Of a stretch of 64,000 nucleotides of DNA, positions 16,771 to 24,723 are shown one piece after another (position 1 is the first letter of the stretch; every line of letters starts with the position of its first letter). The notes under the pieces were generated by a model that ran no database searches, was not told where the DNA came from, and was given only the letters and a program-made list of their open reading frames with translations. A program made the position numbers and the translations under genes. Source of the stretch: Halobaculum marinum (GTDB taxonomy: Archaea; Halobacteriota; Halobacteria; Halobacteriales; Haloferacaceae); the NCBI RefSeq assembly GCF_029338555.1, contig NZ_CP119989.1, forward strand, positions 558,001 to 622,000, in the 5' to 3' direction.

Positions 16771-18195
16771 ATGCCCACACCAGTCCGCACCGCCGTCTCA
16801 CTGGCGGTCCTGTTCGTGCTCGCCGGCTGTAGCGCCCCGGCCGCGGGGCCGAGCGCCGGCGCCGACTGGCAGTTCCCCGACGACCCTCCCGAGGACCGCC
16901 TCGGCTGGGAGCAGGGCGTCTGGTACAACGAGTCCATCGACGTGAACGCCAGCGACGGCTTCGACGAACGCGAGCGTGACCTGCTCGTCGCGCGCACGAT
17001 GGCCCGCGTCGAGCGCATCAGGGGGCTGGAGTTCCGCGAACCGGTCCCCGTCGAGGTGATCTCGCGCGCCGAGTTCCGCAGTCGCTCGGTGTTCGGCGGC
17101 GAGCGCTCGCCCGAGTACGAGCGGTGGCACGATCTGGTCTGGGAGGCGGCGCTGATCGTCGGGGAGGACCGCGCCGCGAGCGACGAGTTCGACGCGCTGT
17201 ACGGCGGCGCCGTCCGCGGGTACTACACCCCCTCTGGCGACCAGATCGTGATCGTCTCCGACAGCGAGACGCCGACCATCGACCGTGCGACGCTAGCCCA
17301 CGAGTTGGTCCACGCGCTCCAAGACCAGCACTTCGGCTTCGTCGGGAGTACCACCCGCGACACGGGCCTCGCGCACAACGGGCTAACCGAGGGTGACGCC
17401 CGCTACGTCGAGCAACTGTACCTCGAACGCTGTGTCGCGGGCACGGGCGGCATCGCGAATTCGACGGGCCACGAGGGTGCCGCCGGCTGGGACTGCGTCC
17501 CGTCGCCGTCGCGGTCCGGCGGTGGGGGTGGTACCCCCGTGAACCAGGGCCTGTTCGCGTACGTCTACCAGCCGTACGCCGACGGGCCGGCGTTCGTCCA
17601 CAGCCTGTACGAGCGCGACGGCTGGGACGCCGTGAACGCCGCGTACGAGAGCCGACCCCGCTCGACCGAACAGACGATCCACCCCGAGCGCTACCCCGAC
17701 GAACCGGTCGCGTCAGTGTCGGTCGACGACCGGGCGAGCGGCGACTGGCAGCGGTTCGACCTGCCACGCGAGTCCGAACGACTCGGCGAGACCGGCCTGT
17801 TCGCGATGTTCTGGTACAACGACTACGTCGGCGGCTATCGCTCGTCTGACGGGCCGTACTCGGCGTTCAACTACTCTGCACCGCCCTCCGACGGCTGGGC
17901 GGGCGACCGCCTCGTCCCGTACCGCTCCGGCGACGGCGACGACGCCAAGTACGGCTACGTCTGGGCGGTCGAGTTCGACACCGCCGCGGACGCACGCGAG
18001 TTCGCGCGAGCGTACCGCACGATGCTCCAACTGCGCTTGGGCGCGAGCACGGTCGACGTGCGGGCCGGCGTCTATCGGATCTCCGACGGCCCGTTCGCCG
18101 ACGCCTTCCGGATCGAACGCGTCGGGAACCGGGTCGTGATCACGAACGCGCCGACGGTCGAGCAGTTGGACGCGGTCCGGGCACCGCCGCGGTAG
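16771..18195 (+). CDS. Lipoprotein paralogue of the preceding HELVH surface protein
   Basis: The product has 474 residues. A lipobox (LFVLAGC, Cys20) makes it an N-terminally lipid-anchored exported protein. The ectodomain aligns with its neighbour throughout: LGWEQGVWYNESIDVN, ARTMARVERIRGLEFREPVPVEVIS, LAHELVHALQDQ (HELVH 177-181), EGDARYVEQLY, WDCV followed by a Gly-rich loop, and YGYVWAVEFDT near the end. It lacks the Thr linker and C-terminal helix. The 30-base gap and same strand suggest a two-gene operon from tandem duplication. It may be a zinc peptidase of the cell surface; no substrate can be inferred. Confidence 0.88.
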   Translation: MPTPVRTAVSLAVLFVLAGCSAPAAGPSAGADWQFPDDPPEDRLGWEQGVWYNESIDVNASDGFDERERDLLVARTMARVERIRGLEFREPVPVEVISRAEFRSRSVFGGERSPEYERWHDLVWEAALIVGEDRAASDEFDALYGGAVRGYYTPSGDQIVIVSDSETPTIDRATLAHELVHALQDQHFGFVGSTTRDTGLAHNGLTEGDARYVEQLYLERCVAGTGGIANSTGHEGAAGWDCVPSPSRSGGGGGTPVNQGLFAYVYQPYADGPAFVHSLYERDGWDAVNAAYESRPRSTEQTIHPERYPDEPVASVSVDDRASGDWQRFDLPRESERLGETGLFAMFWYNDYVGGYRSSDGPYSAFNYSAPPSDGWAGDRLVPYRSGDGDDAKYGYVWAVEFDTAADAREFARAYRTMLQLRLGASTVDVRAGVYRISDGPFADAFRIERVGNRVVITNAPTVEQLDAVRAPPR

Positions 18196-18237
18196 TCGTC
18201 TGGGGCCGCGGCGGTCCCTGACGGGAGGGCCGGGCCG

Positions 18238-19212
18238 CTACTCGGCCTCCTCTGCCTCGCGTCGCACCGCCCGAGCCTCCGTCCGGTTCAGTTCGACCCC
18301 GACGTCGTCCGGGGTCAGCACCTCCGGGAGACGGCCGGAGCGCTCGCCGGTGATGTCCGCCAGAATCTCCTTGAGGTAGGCGTTGAACAGCACCGGGTTC
18401 TCGCTCATCGGGAAGTGTCCGATGTCGGCAATCTCGACGGACACGCAGCCGTCGCCGACGCCCTCGGCGACTTCCTTACCGTCCTCGGGAGTGGTGAGGT
18501 AGTCGTACTCCCCGTTCACGACGTACAGCGGGCACTCGGTCGCGTCGATGTCGCCCAGCTTCTCGCGGTAGTCGTGGTCGACCGAGTAGTAGTAGAGGTC
18601 GCCCTTGAACACGCCCGTGGCGCCCTGTTCGTACAGGTACATGGTCTCGCGGCGCGTCTGCTCGGGGCTCTGTTTCGCCATCAGCCCCCAGCAGGAGTAG
18701 GCGTTCACCTCGGTCGTGTTGACGTGCGGGTCGTCGAGCCAGTCGATGTAGAAGCCCGGACTGTACGCCCCACACTCCAGTCCGATGAGCGCCCGGAAGC
18801 GGTCCGGGTGCCAGTCCGCGAGTTCGAGCGTGATGTTACCGCCCATGCTCGACCCCATATAGATGGGGTCCTCCAACTCCAGCGCGTCGGCGATGGCGAC
18901 GATGGTCGCCGCGAAGCGGTCGGCGGTGAGGGTGTAGTCCTCCTCCCACCACTCCTGACCCGTCGGCGGCACCGACTTCCCGTGGAACGGGAGGTCGTAG
19001 GCGATCACCCGGTACTCGTCGGTGATCTCCTCGTCGGCGAGGAGGTGGCGCCACTCCTGGTTGTTGCAGCCGGCGGTGTGCTGGCACAGCAGCGGGATGC
19101 CGTCCTCGGGGCCGGCCTCCTCGAAGTACACCCGCTGGGTGGTGCCGTTCACGTCCACGTGGACGTACTTGCCAGTGATCTCCTCGACCGTGCCGGGTTC
19201 TCGCTCGTTCAT
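18238..19212 (-). CDS. Alpha/beta-hydrolase
   Basis: The product has 324 residues with no signal peptide. The oxyanion region is LLCQHTAGCN (41-50), the nucleophile elbow is GSSMGG (120-125, S122), the acid is probably in NGEYDYLTTPED (about 250-261), and the catalytic His is in DIGHFPMSENP near residue 278. These enzymes hydrolyse esters, lactones, epoxides or C-C bonds. The start ATG overlaps the stop of the upstream SCP2-like gene (ATGA), so the two are translationally coupled and probably work on the same hydrophobic or carbonyl substrate. The C-terminal 40 residues are charged and helical. Confidence 0.88.
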   Translation of the reverse strand: MNEREPGTVEEITGKYVHVDVNGTTQRVYFEEAGPEDGIPLLCQHTAGCNNQEWRHLLADEEITDEYRVIAYDLPFHGKSVPPTGQEWWEEDYTLTADRFAATIVAIADALELEDPIYMGSSMGGNITLELADWHPDRFRALIGLECGAYSPGFYIDWLDDPHVNTTEVNAYSCWGLMAKQSPEQTRRETMYLYEQGATGVFKGDLYYYSVDHDYREKLGDIDATECPLYVVNGEYDYLTTPEDGKEVAEGVGDGCVSVEIADIGHFPMSENPVLFNAYLKEILADITGERSGRLPEVLTPDDVGVELNRTEARAVRREAEEAE

Positions 19213-19640
19213 AGGTTTCCTCCGTTGTTGTGGGTGTGACGCATCAGGTCCAGCGCGCGCTGGAACGGCCGGAGATTCTGGAAGATCTGTCGGTTGTTCC
19301 CCGTGAGCTGGAGGTGGCCGGACTCGCCTTTCACCTGCGTCCGGTAGTTCGACGCGATGATCTCGTGGTTGAACGCCGGCGGCACCTCTTGGACGAACTC
19401 CTCCCACGCCCCGCGGCCGCCCTCGACGCCGAAGGACCACTCCTGATTGAGGCCCGGGTTGGGGATCACCTCTGACACCTTGCCATCGTCCATCGCGACG
19501 AGGAACCGCTCGTCGTCCAGTTGGACGTAGAAGTTCTCGTTGAACCGGTCGTGTCCCCGCACCTGCATCTCGGGGTCGCTGTTCACCGTCTCTTTGTACT
19601 GTTCCCACCACTCGTGGGACGCGAGTTCTGCCTCAGTCAT
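19209..19640 (-). CDS. Small SCP2-like (sterol-carrier-fold) protein, first gene of the hydrolase operon
   Basis: The product has 143 residues. It begins MTEAELASHEWWEQYKETVN; the middle has strands NENFYVQLDDERFLVAMDDGKVS and the C-terminal half is helical (LTGNNRQIFQNLRPFQRALDLM). This pattern resembles SCP2 domains, which bind lipophilic ligands; the assignment is from pattern memory and is moderate. Its stop overlaps the start of the alpha/beta hydrolase by four bases. Haloarchaea make no sterols, so a different hydrophobic ligand or a purely structural subunit role is likely. The ATG at 19640 is preferred over the Arg-rich upstream extension to 19796. Confidence 0.7.
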   Translation of the reverse strand: MTEAELASHEWWEQYKETVNSDPEMQVRGHDRFNENFYVQLDDERFLVAMDDGKVSEVIPNPGLNQEWSFGVEGGRGAWEEFVQEVPPAFNHEIIASNYRTQVKGESGHLQLTGNNRQIFQNLRPFQRALDLMRHTHNNGGNL

Positions 19641-19821
19641 CGTCGAATCACGGCGACAGACGCACTCGCCGCGGGGTCCCTTTGTTAGTCGACGTGCGGT
19701 CCCCAGTAGGTCTCGTCGGTGTCGTCGTATCGTGTCGTTACGTCCGAGTAGCCGCCGCTCGACCTGTCTCGCGCCCGCTCGACGGGGCCGCGCCACAGCC
19801 GCCGCCGGACACCGCGAACCC

Positions 19822-19962
19822 TCAGGCTACGCGTCGAAGCGGGACGTTACCCTCGGTCGTCTCGGTGTGTTCGAGGCCCGCGAAGATGTCGTCGAAGCGG
19901 GCGCCACAGGCGGGACACTGGTAGCGTACCACCCGCTCGCTCGGCCCGTCGTTCCCCTGCAT
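19822..19962 (-). CDS. 46-residue zinc-finger protein
   Basis: Reading frame of 46 residues beginning MQGNDGPSERVVRYQCPACG. The CPAC knuckle is at 16-19, followed by GARFDDIFAGLEH, whose His may add a ligand. CTTAAG lies 26 bases upstream of the ATG, matching leaderless transcription. Such mini zinc fingers (one CxxC plus a second ligand set) are abundant in haloarchaea and are mostly of unknown function, with some linked to regulation. It is divergent from the nicotinate phosphoribosyltransferase gene. Confidence 0.65.
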   Translation of the reverse strand: MQGNDGPSERVVRYQCPACGARFDDIFAGLEHTETTEGNVPLRRVA

Positions 19963-19987
19963 CGGTCAGCCGTGGACGACGCACGCG

Positions 19988-20010
19988 CTTAAGCTTGTCA
20001 CTTATTGACA
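19988..20010. promoter_or_regulatory. TATA element plus adjoining dyad TGTCA-N5-TGACA
   Basis: CTTAAG at 19988-19993 is the probable TATA box of the zinc-finger gene (minus strand). Directly upstream of it lies a perfect dyad TGTCA (19996-20000) CTTAT TGACA (20006-20010), a plausible operator for a dimeric regulator. Confidence 0.45.
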
Positions 20011-20127
20011 CGGATCCGACCGGTCGGCGATCGCGTTCGCACACGACGGCGTCGATGGCGGAGTACGACACGGTCGCCGCCCCGCCGATGGCGTGACTTT
20101 TTGCGTCGGCCGGGCGAATCCGGAGCA

Positions 20128-21288
20128 ATGACCGCCCCGCAGGCGTTCGACCTCGTCGACGCCGACGCGATCCGCGACGGCACCGCGACGGACGCCTACT
20201 TCGAGCGCACCGTCGAGACGCTCCGCCACGCCGACCGGAACCCCCGCGTCGTCGCGGAGGTGACCGCCGACCAGTTCCCCGACGGCGAGTTCGAACTCCT
20301 CGCGGGCGTGAAGGACGCGGCCGCTCTCCTCGCGGACCACGACGTCGACGTGGACGCGCTCCCCGAGGGGACGCTGTTCGACGGCGGCCCGGTGATGCGC
20401 ATCGAGGGGCGCTACCTCGACTTCGCGGAACTGGAGACCTCGCTCCTCGGCTTCCTGTCGCACGCCTCCGGCGTCGCCACGGCGGCGCTGGAGTGTCGCC
20501 GCGCGGCGCCGGAGTCGAACCTGCTGTCGTTCGGTGCGCGCCACGTCCACCCCTCGATGGCCGCGATGGTCGAGCGCAGTGCGCTCGTCGCCGGCCTCGA
20601 CGGCTTCTCCCACGTCGCTGCCGGCGAGGTGCTCGGCCGGGAGCCGTCGGGGACGATGCCCCACGCGCTGCTCATCTGCTTCGGCCGCGGCAACCAGGAG
20701 GAGGCGTGGCGCGCCTTCGACGAGGCCGTCCCCGAGGACGTGCCACGGATCGCGCTGTGTGACACCTACGGCGACGAGAAGGACGAGGTGATCCGCGCGG
20801 TGGAGACGCTCGGCGACCGCCTCGACGGCGTCCGCCTCGACACCACCGGCTCCCGTCGCGGCGACTTCCGCCACATCGTCCGCGAGGTGCAGTGGGAGTT
20901 GGACGCCCGCGGCTACGACGCGGTGGACGTGTTCCTCTCGGGCGGCCTCGGGCCCGCGGAACTCCGGCACCTCCGCGACGTGGCCGACGGCTTCGGCGTC
21001 GGCGGCTACGTCTCCAACGCCGACCCCGTCGACTTCGCGCTCGACATCGTCGAGGTCGACGGCCAGCCGGCGGCCAAACGCGGGAAGCTCTCGGGCGTGA
21101 AGGAGGTGTACCGCACCGCAGACGGTGGCCACCACGTCGGCCTCCGCGGCCGCGACGGTCCCGAAGGCGGCGAGTCGCTGATGGAGCCACTGATCCGCGA
21201 CGGCGAGGTGGTTCGGGAGTTCGACATCGACGAGGCAGCGGGACGGGCGCTGGCGGACGCGGCGGCGACGGGCTTCGGCGACGACTGA
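20128..21288 (+). CDS. pncB: Nicotinate phosphoribosyltransferase (NAD salvage)
   Basis: The product has 386 residues. It couples nicotinate to PRPP to give nicotinate mononucleotide. TDAYFERTVETLRH at the N-terminus, ETSLLGFLSHASGVAT, FGARHVHPSMAAMVERSAL (substrate and His site), RLDTTGSRRGDFR and the phosphate-binding loop VFLSGGLGPAELRHL are typical of archaeal type II phosphoribosyltransferases. The C-terminus carries GKLSGVKEVYR. ATG at 20128 is 25 bases after CTTTTTG; the longer frame from 20005 is rejected. It works downstream of the nicotinamidase encoded at 14350. Confidence 0.93.
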   Translation: MTAPQAFDLVDADAIRDGTATDAYFERTVETLRHADRNPRVVAEVTADQFPDGEFELLAGVKDAAALLADHDVDVDALPEGTLFDGGPVMRIEGRYLDFAELETSLLGFLSHASGVATAALECRRAAPESNLLSFGARHVHPSMAAMVERSALVAGLDGFSHVAAGEVLGREPSGTMPHALLICFGRGNQEEAWRAFDEAVPEDVPRIALCDTYGDEKDEVIRAVETLGDRLDGVRLDTTGSRRGDFRHIVREVQWELDARGYDAVDVFLSGGLGPAELRHLRDVADGFGVGGYVSNADPVDFALDIVEVDGQPAAKRGKLSGVKEVYRTADGGHHVGLRGRDGPEGGESLMEPLIRDGEVVREFDIDEAAGRALADAAATGFGDD

Positions 21289-21354
21289 CGCTCCCGATGG
21301 AGTCGTGTCGCCAGCGGCACAAGACGTATGCCCTGACCGCGACTCGCTCCGGTG

Positions 21355-21870
21355 ATGCCCTCCAGACGTGACCTGCTCCAGACGGGTGCGGCCGGGCTCG
21401 CGGCGAGCGCGACCGCTGCAATCGCCGGCTGCGGCTTCCACGCGCCATCGTCGCTCGACCACCAGCTCACCGTCGACACCGACCCAGACACCTCGGCGTT
21501 CGACTGCGACGGCCACGCGGTCCGGTTGACCACCGACACGACGCGAGCTCGTGTCGTCGAGGGTGGCCCCACGCTCCGGCTCCGAGGACAGATCCCGTCG
21601 TTCGACCCGTCGTGCCAGCGACTCACGAGTGAGTTGGTACGTGGGCCGGAGGGATTGTCCCACGGTGTCACCGTCGCTGTCGAGGACCGGGGCTGGCTCG
21701 ACCCGTGCGACGGGAGCCCGGAGCCGGTCACGTACACGCTCACGGCGCGCCTCGACCCGACCGAGCTTCCCATTCGCGTCGACCACGTCCGTGGCGAGGC
21801 GACGCCGTTCGACACCCAATTCGAGGAGACGGCCGTGGAGCAGGACGGGCCCGTCGAGGCCGGCTGCTGA
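21355..21870 (+). CDS. Tat-exported lipoprotein, function unknown
   Basis: The product has 171 residues. The N-terminus MPSRRDLLQTGAAGLAA carries the twin-arginine motif (S-R-R-D-L-L) and a hydrophobic stretch ending in lipobox IAGC near residue 26, so it is exported folded and lipid-anchored. The mature part is beta-rich with four Cys, ending EAGC. A GTG at 21352 precedes the ATG, but the ATG is at the right distance from GTATGC upstream. No family recognised. Confidence 0.75.
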   Translation: MPSRRDLLQTGAAGLAASATAAIAGCGFHAPSSLDHQLTVDTDPDTSAFDCDGHAVRLTTDTTRARVVEGGPTLRLRGQIPSFDPSCQRLTSELVRGPEGLSHGVTVAVEDRGWLDPCDGSPEPVTYTLTARLDPTELPIRVDHVRGEATPFDTQFEETAVEQDGPVEAGC

Positions 21871-21932
21871 GCGAGACCGAACTGCAGCGCTGGTGGGCAC
21901 TGCGTCGCCGAGAAGCCGGTCGAGTACGCCGG

Positions 21933-22535
21933 TTACAGCTGTTCGACGCTGCCGCCGTCTTCGCGCTCGCGGAACACCTGTCCCTCGATGAGCGTCACCA
22001 TCGTCTCGTCGTCCTGCCACGCCAGCGGCGAGAGGCCGGCCTTGCGGCAGACGCGCGAGAGGAACCGCTCCTTACTCCAGTCGTTCTCGACGGGGATCGT
22101 CGGGTAGAGCCAGCCGTGTTTGCCGTTGTGGTCGATCGCGACGCCGTGGCGACCGAGTTCGAGGTCGGCGACGGGGTCGTTGGTGAGCGTGACGCCGGAG
22201 ACGGCACACGCGGAGACGAGAACAGAGTCGAGTTCCTTCGGTTCGAGTTCGGAGCCGCCGGAGTCGGCCGAGGCCGCCTTGATCGCCGCGTCGACGATGG
22301 CGTGGCCGAGTTGGTCCTTCCCTCGATACGACCCGGCACAGCCTCGCATCCGGCCTCTGCCACGTGTGGACTGGAGGCGGACGAACGCCCCCGTTCGAGC
22401 GTAGAAGGCGTCCCGCATGCTACCGGGTTGTTCGCGTTGGCCCTGGAGTACGAACGCCTCGACAGACTCCCGGGCGAGTTCGACCGCGCGTGCACCGTCC
22501 TCGTAGGTGAGCCGCACGGCCTCCGCATTGGACAT
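21933..22535 (-). CDS. AMMECR1-domain protein
   Basis: The product has 200 residues. GRMRGCAGSYRG (about 82-93) corresponds to the invariant LRGCIG motif of AMMECR1 proteins, and the surrounding order GAFVRLQST / DQLGHAIVDAAIKAASADS / VSGVTLTNDPVADLELGRHGVAI / GWLYPTIPVENDWSKERFL follows the family. It is a cytoplasmic alpha/beta protein conserved in archaea and eukaryotes; the biochemical role is unsettled. The frame continues to 22592, but ATG at 22533-22535 gives the usual N-terminus. It is divergent from the RNase P RNA gene. Confidence 0.9.
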   Translation of the reverse strand: MSNAEAVRLTYEDGARAVELARESVEAFVLQGQREQPGSMRDAFYARTGAFVRLQSTRGRGRMRGCAGSYRGKDQLGHAIVDAAIKAASADSGGSELEPKELDSVLVSACAVSGVTLTNDPVADLELGRHGVAIDHNGKHGWLYPTIPVENDWSKERFLSRVCRKAGLSPLAWQDDETMVTLIEGQVFREREDGGSVEQL

Positions 22536-22666
22536 AACTCTTCTGGGTACTGTGCTAACTTGAACCCTTCCCTCGAAGTGGTACCTATTCACACACTAAC
22601 TGAAGACAGGCGACGACGCGACCGAATCCGGTCCCGTCGGCACCGGCATCGCCGCGCCCCGAACGG

Positions 22667-22672
22667 TTTATC
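22667..22672 (+). promoter_or_regulatory. TATA box of the RNase P RNA gene
   Basis: TTTATC, about 28 bases upstream of the base of the predicted P1/P2 helix, fixing the RNA start near 22695. Confidence 0.65.
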
Positions 22673-22694
22673 CGGGGCGTCGGCCTACCTCGGG

Positions 22695-23142
22695 ACGGCA
22701 GAGGGAGCCCGACTCCCGTGCGCCCGACTCACGACGGCGCATGAGGAAAGTCCCCCCACCCCCGGACGGGCGACCGGGCGCAAGCCCGGAGTCGGAGACG
22801 GCTGGCTCTGGAACAGCAACGAGACCCCCCGCCCCGACCGATGAGGTGCGCGCGGCGACTACGTCGCCGCCGGCGCCTGCGGCCTCGCCGCGGACGCGCG
22901 ACCCGACCCGAGAGGGGAGGCAGTTGACCCACCGAGGACAGACGGGCGGGAACGGATGGAACGGCGAATCCTCGCCGGTGCAAGCCCGCGTCGACGGGAG
23001 CGACCGTTCGCGGTCGCTCCCCGATGGTAGTCTGGGTGCCCCGCGCTCGCGCGGGGCGACCGGGGCGCCGTGCCCCGCGACTGACGCGGACGCTCAGCCG
23101 AATGTCGGGCCGAACAGAAGGGGGCTTACTCCCCTCAGCCGC
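22695..23142 (+). ncRNA. rnpB: RNase P RNA, archaeal type A
   Basis: GAGGAAAGTCC at 22743-22753 is the universal CR-I sequence of helix P4, and ACAGAA (23114-23119) followed by GGGGGCTTA is CR-V, its pairing partner. Just before CR-I, GTGCGCC (22718-22724) pairs with GGCGCAT (22736-22742) as helix P3. GGCAGAGGGAG (22697-22707) pairs imperfectly with CTCCCCTCAGCC (23129-23140) to close the molecule. The interior is GC-rich with many hairpins and no convincing protein frame. The RNA is the catalytic subunit that removes tRNA 5' leaders. Ends are predicted from the TATA box and the closing helix and may be off by a few bases. Length is about 448 bases. Confidence 0.94.
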
Positions 23143-23156
23143 TCACGCTCGTGAGC
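23141..23156. other. Hairpin at the 3' end of RNase P RNA
   Basis: GCTCACG and CGTGAGC form a perfect stem with a two-base loop, beginning at the predicted 3' end. It could mark 3' processing or pausing; no T-run follows, so it is not a classical terminator. Confidence 0.5.
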
Positions 23157-23282
23157 GACTGCTCCCGCTCGTGGGTCGTGTCGCCGAACCGAACGGTCCG
23201 ACCGAAATCCGTCTGACGGTGGTCGTGCGAGTGGATGACACACACCCGGCTAACTAAAAGGGATGGAGGTCCTATCGGGGGT

Positions 23283-23576
23283 GTGGACAGCAGAGAACTC
23301 ACGGCGGCCCTCGAGCGCGAGTTCGGGGGTACCAAGGCGGCACGCCGTACCGTCGCTCGGCAGGCGCGGGATCTGGCTGACTCCGGCAAGATCGAATCCG
23401 ACCGCGGCCACGAACTCACCGTCGCGGACGTCGTGGAGAACATGGCCGACGCCCCGGAGGACCGCGACCTCGTCGAACGATGGAACTGGTGGCTCGGCTC
23501 GCTCGAGACCGCCTACGGCGGCTACGAGCGGTTCACCGTCCGGTTCGTCGACGACGGCCCGGACGTGAACGCCTAA
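23283..23576 (+). CDS. Conserved small protein downstream of rnpB, function unknown
   Basis: The chosen GTG start gives 97 residues, mostly helical (LTAALEREFGGTKAARRTVARQ; HELTVADVVENMADAPEDRDLVERWNWWLG) with a C-terminal strand YERFTVRFV. The helix-rich N-terminus could be a small DNA- or RNA-binding unit, but this is not established. CTAAAAG at 23254-23260 lies 23 bases before the GTG, favouring this start over the GTG at 23235. Confidence 0.65.
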   Translation: MDSRELTAALEREFGGTKAARRTVARQARDLADSGKIESDRGHELTVADVVENMADAPEDRDLVERWNWWLGSLETAYGGYERFTVRFVDDGPDVNA

Positions 23577-23725
23577 TCGGCGCCGCCTCGCCCGCCCCGC
23601 CTCGATTCGCCCTCCCGTTTCGGCACGCCCTCCGCGACCGCCGACCGACAGCCCGTGGCTCGGCGGTTCGAGCGCGGTCGACCGCCTCCCGAATCCTTTT
23701 GGCGTCGACTGACGCCCTCTCAGAC

Positions 23726-24652
23726 ATGACCATCGAGCCCGGCGAGTACGCGCCCGTGCCCGGCTGTACGGACCTGTACTACCTCGACACCGAGATGTAC
23801 GGCGCGAAGAACTACGGCTCGGTGTACCTCCTCGACGCCGAGCGGCCCGCGGTGATCGACACGGGGATCGGCAACAAGCGGGAGTACCTGTTCGACGCGC
23901 TCGACGACCTCGGGATGACGCCCGAGTGGATTCTCCCCACGCACGTCCACCTCGACCACGCCGGCGGTGCGGGGTTCCTCGCCGAGCGCTACCCGGAGGC
24001 GACGGTGACGATGCACGAGTCCGCCGTCGAGCACCTCGTCGACCCGACGCGCCTCGTCGCCGGGACGCGGGCCGCCGTCGGCATCCAGTGGGAGTACTAC
24101 GTCGAACCCGAACCGATCCCCGAGGAGCGCATCCAGCCGCTGTCGGGCGGCGAGACGCTCGACTTGGGCGACCGCGCCCTCGACGTCCACCACGCGCCCG
24201 GTCACGCGCCCCACCAGGTGATCTTCCACGACCGCGGCGACGACGTAGTGTTCACCGCCGACGCCGCAGGCATCTACGTGCCGCAACTCGACGAGATCCG
24301 ACAGACGTCGCCGCCGTCGCGGTTCGACCTCCACGGCTGTCAGGCCGACGCCGACACGATCCGCGACATCGACCCGCGGTACCTCTGTTTCGGCCACTTC
24401 GGCCCGAAGGAGTTCCACGACGAGGACATGGCCGAGTACAAGCGCACCCTCGCCGAGTGGGTCGAGGCGGTGCGCCAGAAACGCGCGGAACTCGGCGACG
24501 ACGACGCCGTGATCGCTCACTTCGCCGAGCACGCGCCCGAGGACACCATCGAAGTCTGGGGCGAGCGGAAGGCCCGCGAGGAGGAGAAGATGAACACCCG
24601 CGGCGTCCTCACCTACCTCGACTACATGGAGAAGCACGGGAAGACGGTGTAG
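23726..24652 (+). CDS. MBL-fold metallo-hydrolase
   Basis: The product has 308 residues. THVHLDHAGG (72-81) is the metal-binding HxHxDH motif, and APGHAPHQVIF, FTADAAGIYV and CFGHFGPKEF provide the later His/Asp/His ligands. The last 80 residues are helical. It belongs to the broad metallo-beta-lactamase superfamily (thioesterase, glyoxalase, lactonase or nuclease functions). The neighbouring acyl-CoA synthetase is suggestive of thioester or lipid metabolism, but no operon is proven: the next gene has its own TATA element. CCTTTTGG lies about 25-32 bases upstream of the ATG. Confidence 0.88.
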   Translation: MTIEPGEYAPVPGCTDLYYLDTEMYGAKNYGSVYLLDAERPAVIDTGIGNKREYLFDALDDLGMTPEWILPTHVHLDHAGGAGFLAERYPEATVTMHESAVEHLVDPTRLVAGTRAAVGIQWEYYVEPEPIPEERIQPLSGGETLDLGDRALDVHHAPGHAPHQVIFHDRGDDVVFTADAAGIYVPQLDEIRQTSPPSRFDLHGCQADADTIRDIDPRYLCFGHFGPKEFHDEDMAEYKRTLAEWVEAVRQKRAELGDDDAVIAHFAEHAPEDTIEVWGERKAREEEKMNTRGVLTYLDYMEKHGKTV

Positions 24653-24723
24653 TCGCGAACAACCCCGGACAACGGGCACCCAGTGGGGACCGACTTATTA
24701 GGGGTGCCCCGTCAGTCAGGGGC

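Noticed and set aside
20002-22020. 672-codon minus-strand frame
   Set aside because: Spans opposite pncB and the Tat lipoprotein gene; no domains and ignores clear promoters.
22695-23142. Protein frames crossing the RNase P RNA (for example 22741-23154 plus strand)
   Set aside because: The region has the universal RNase P core sequences; the frames are Arg/Pro-rich and start inside the RNA.
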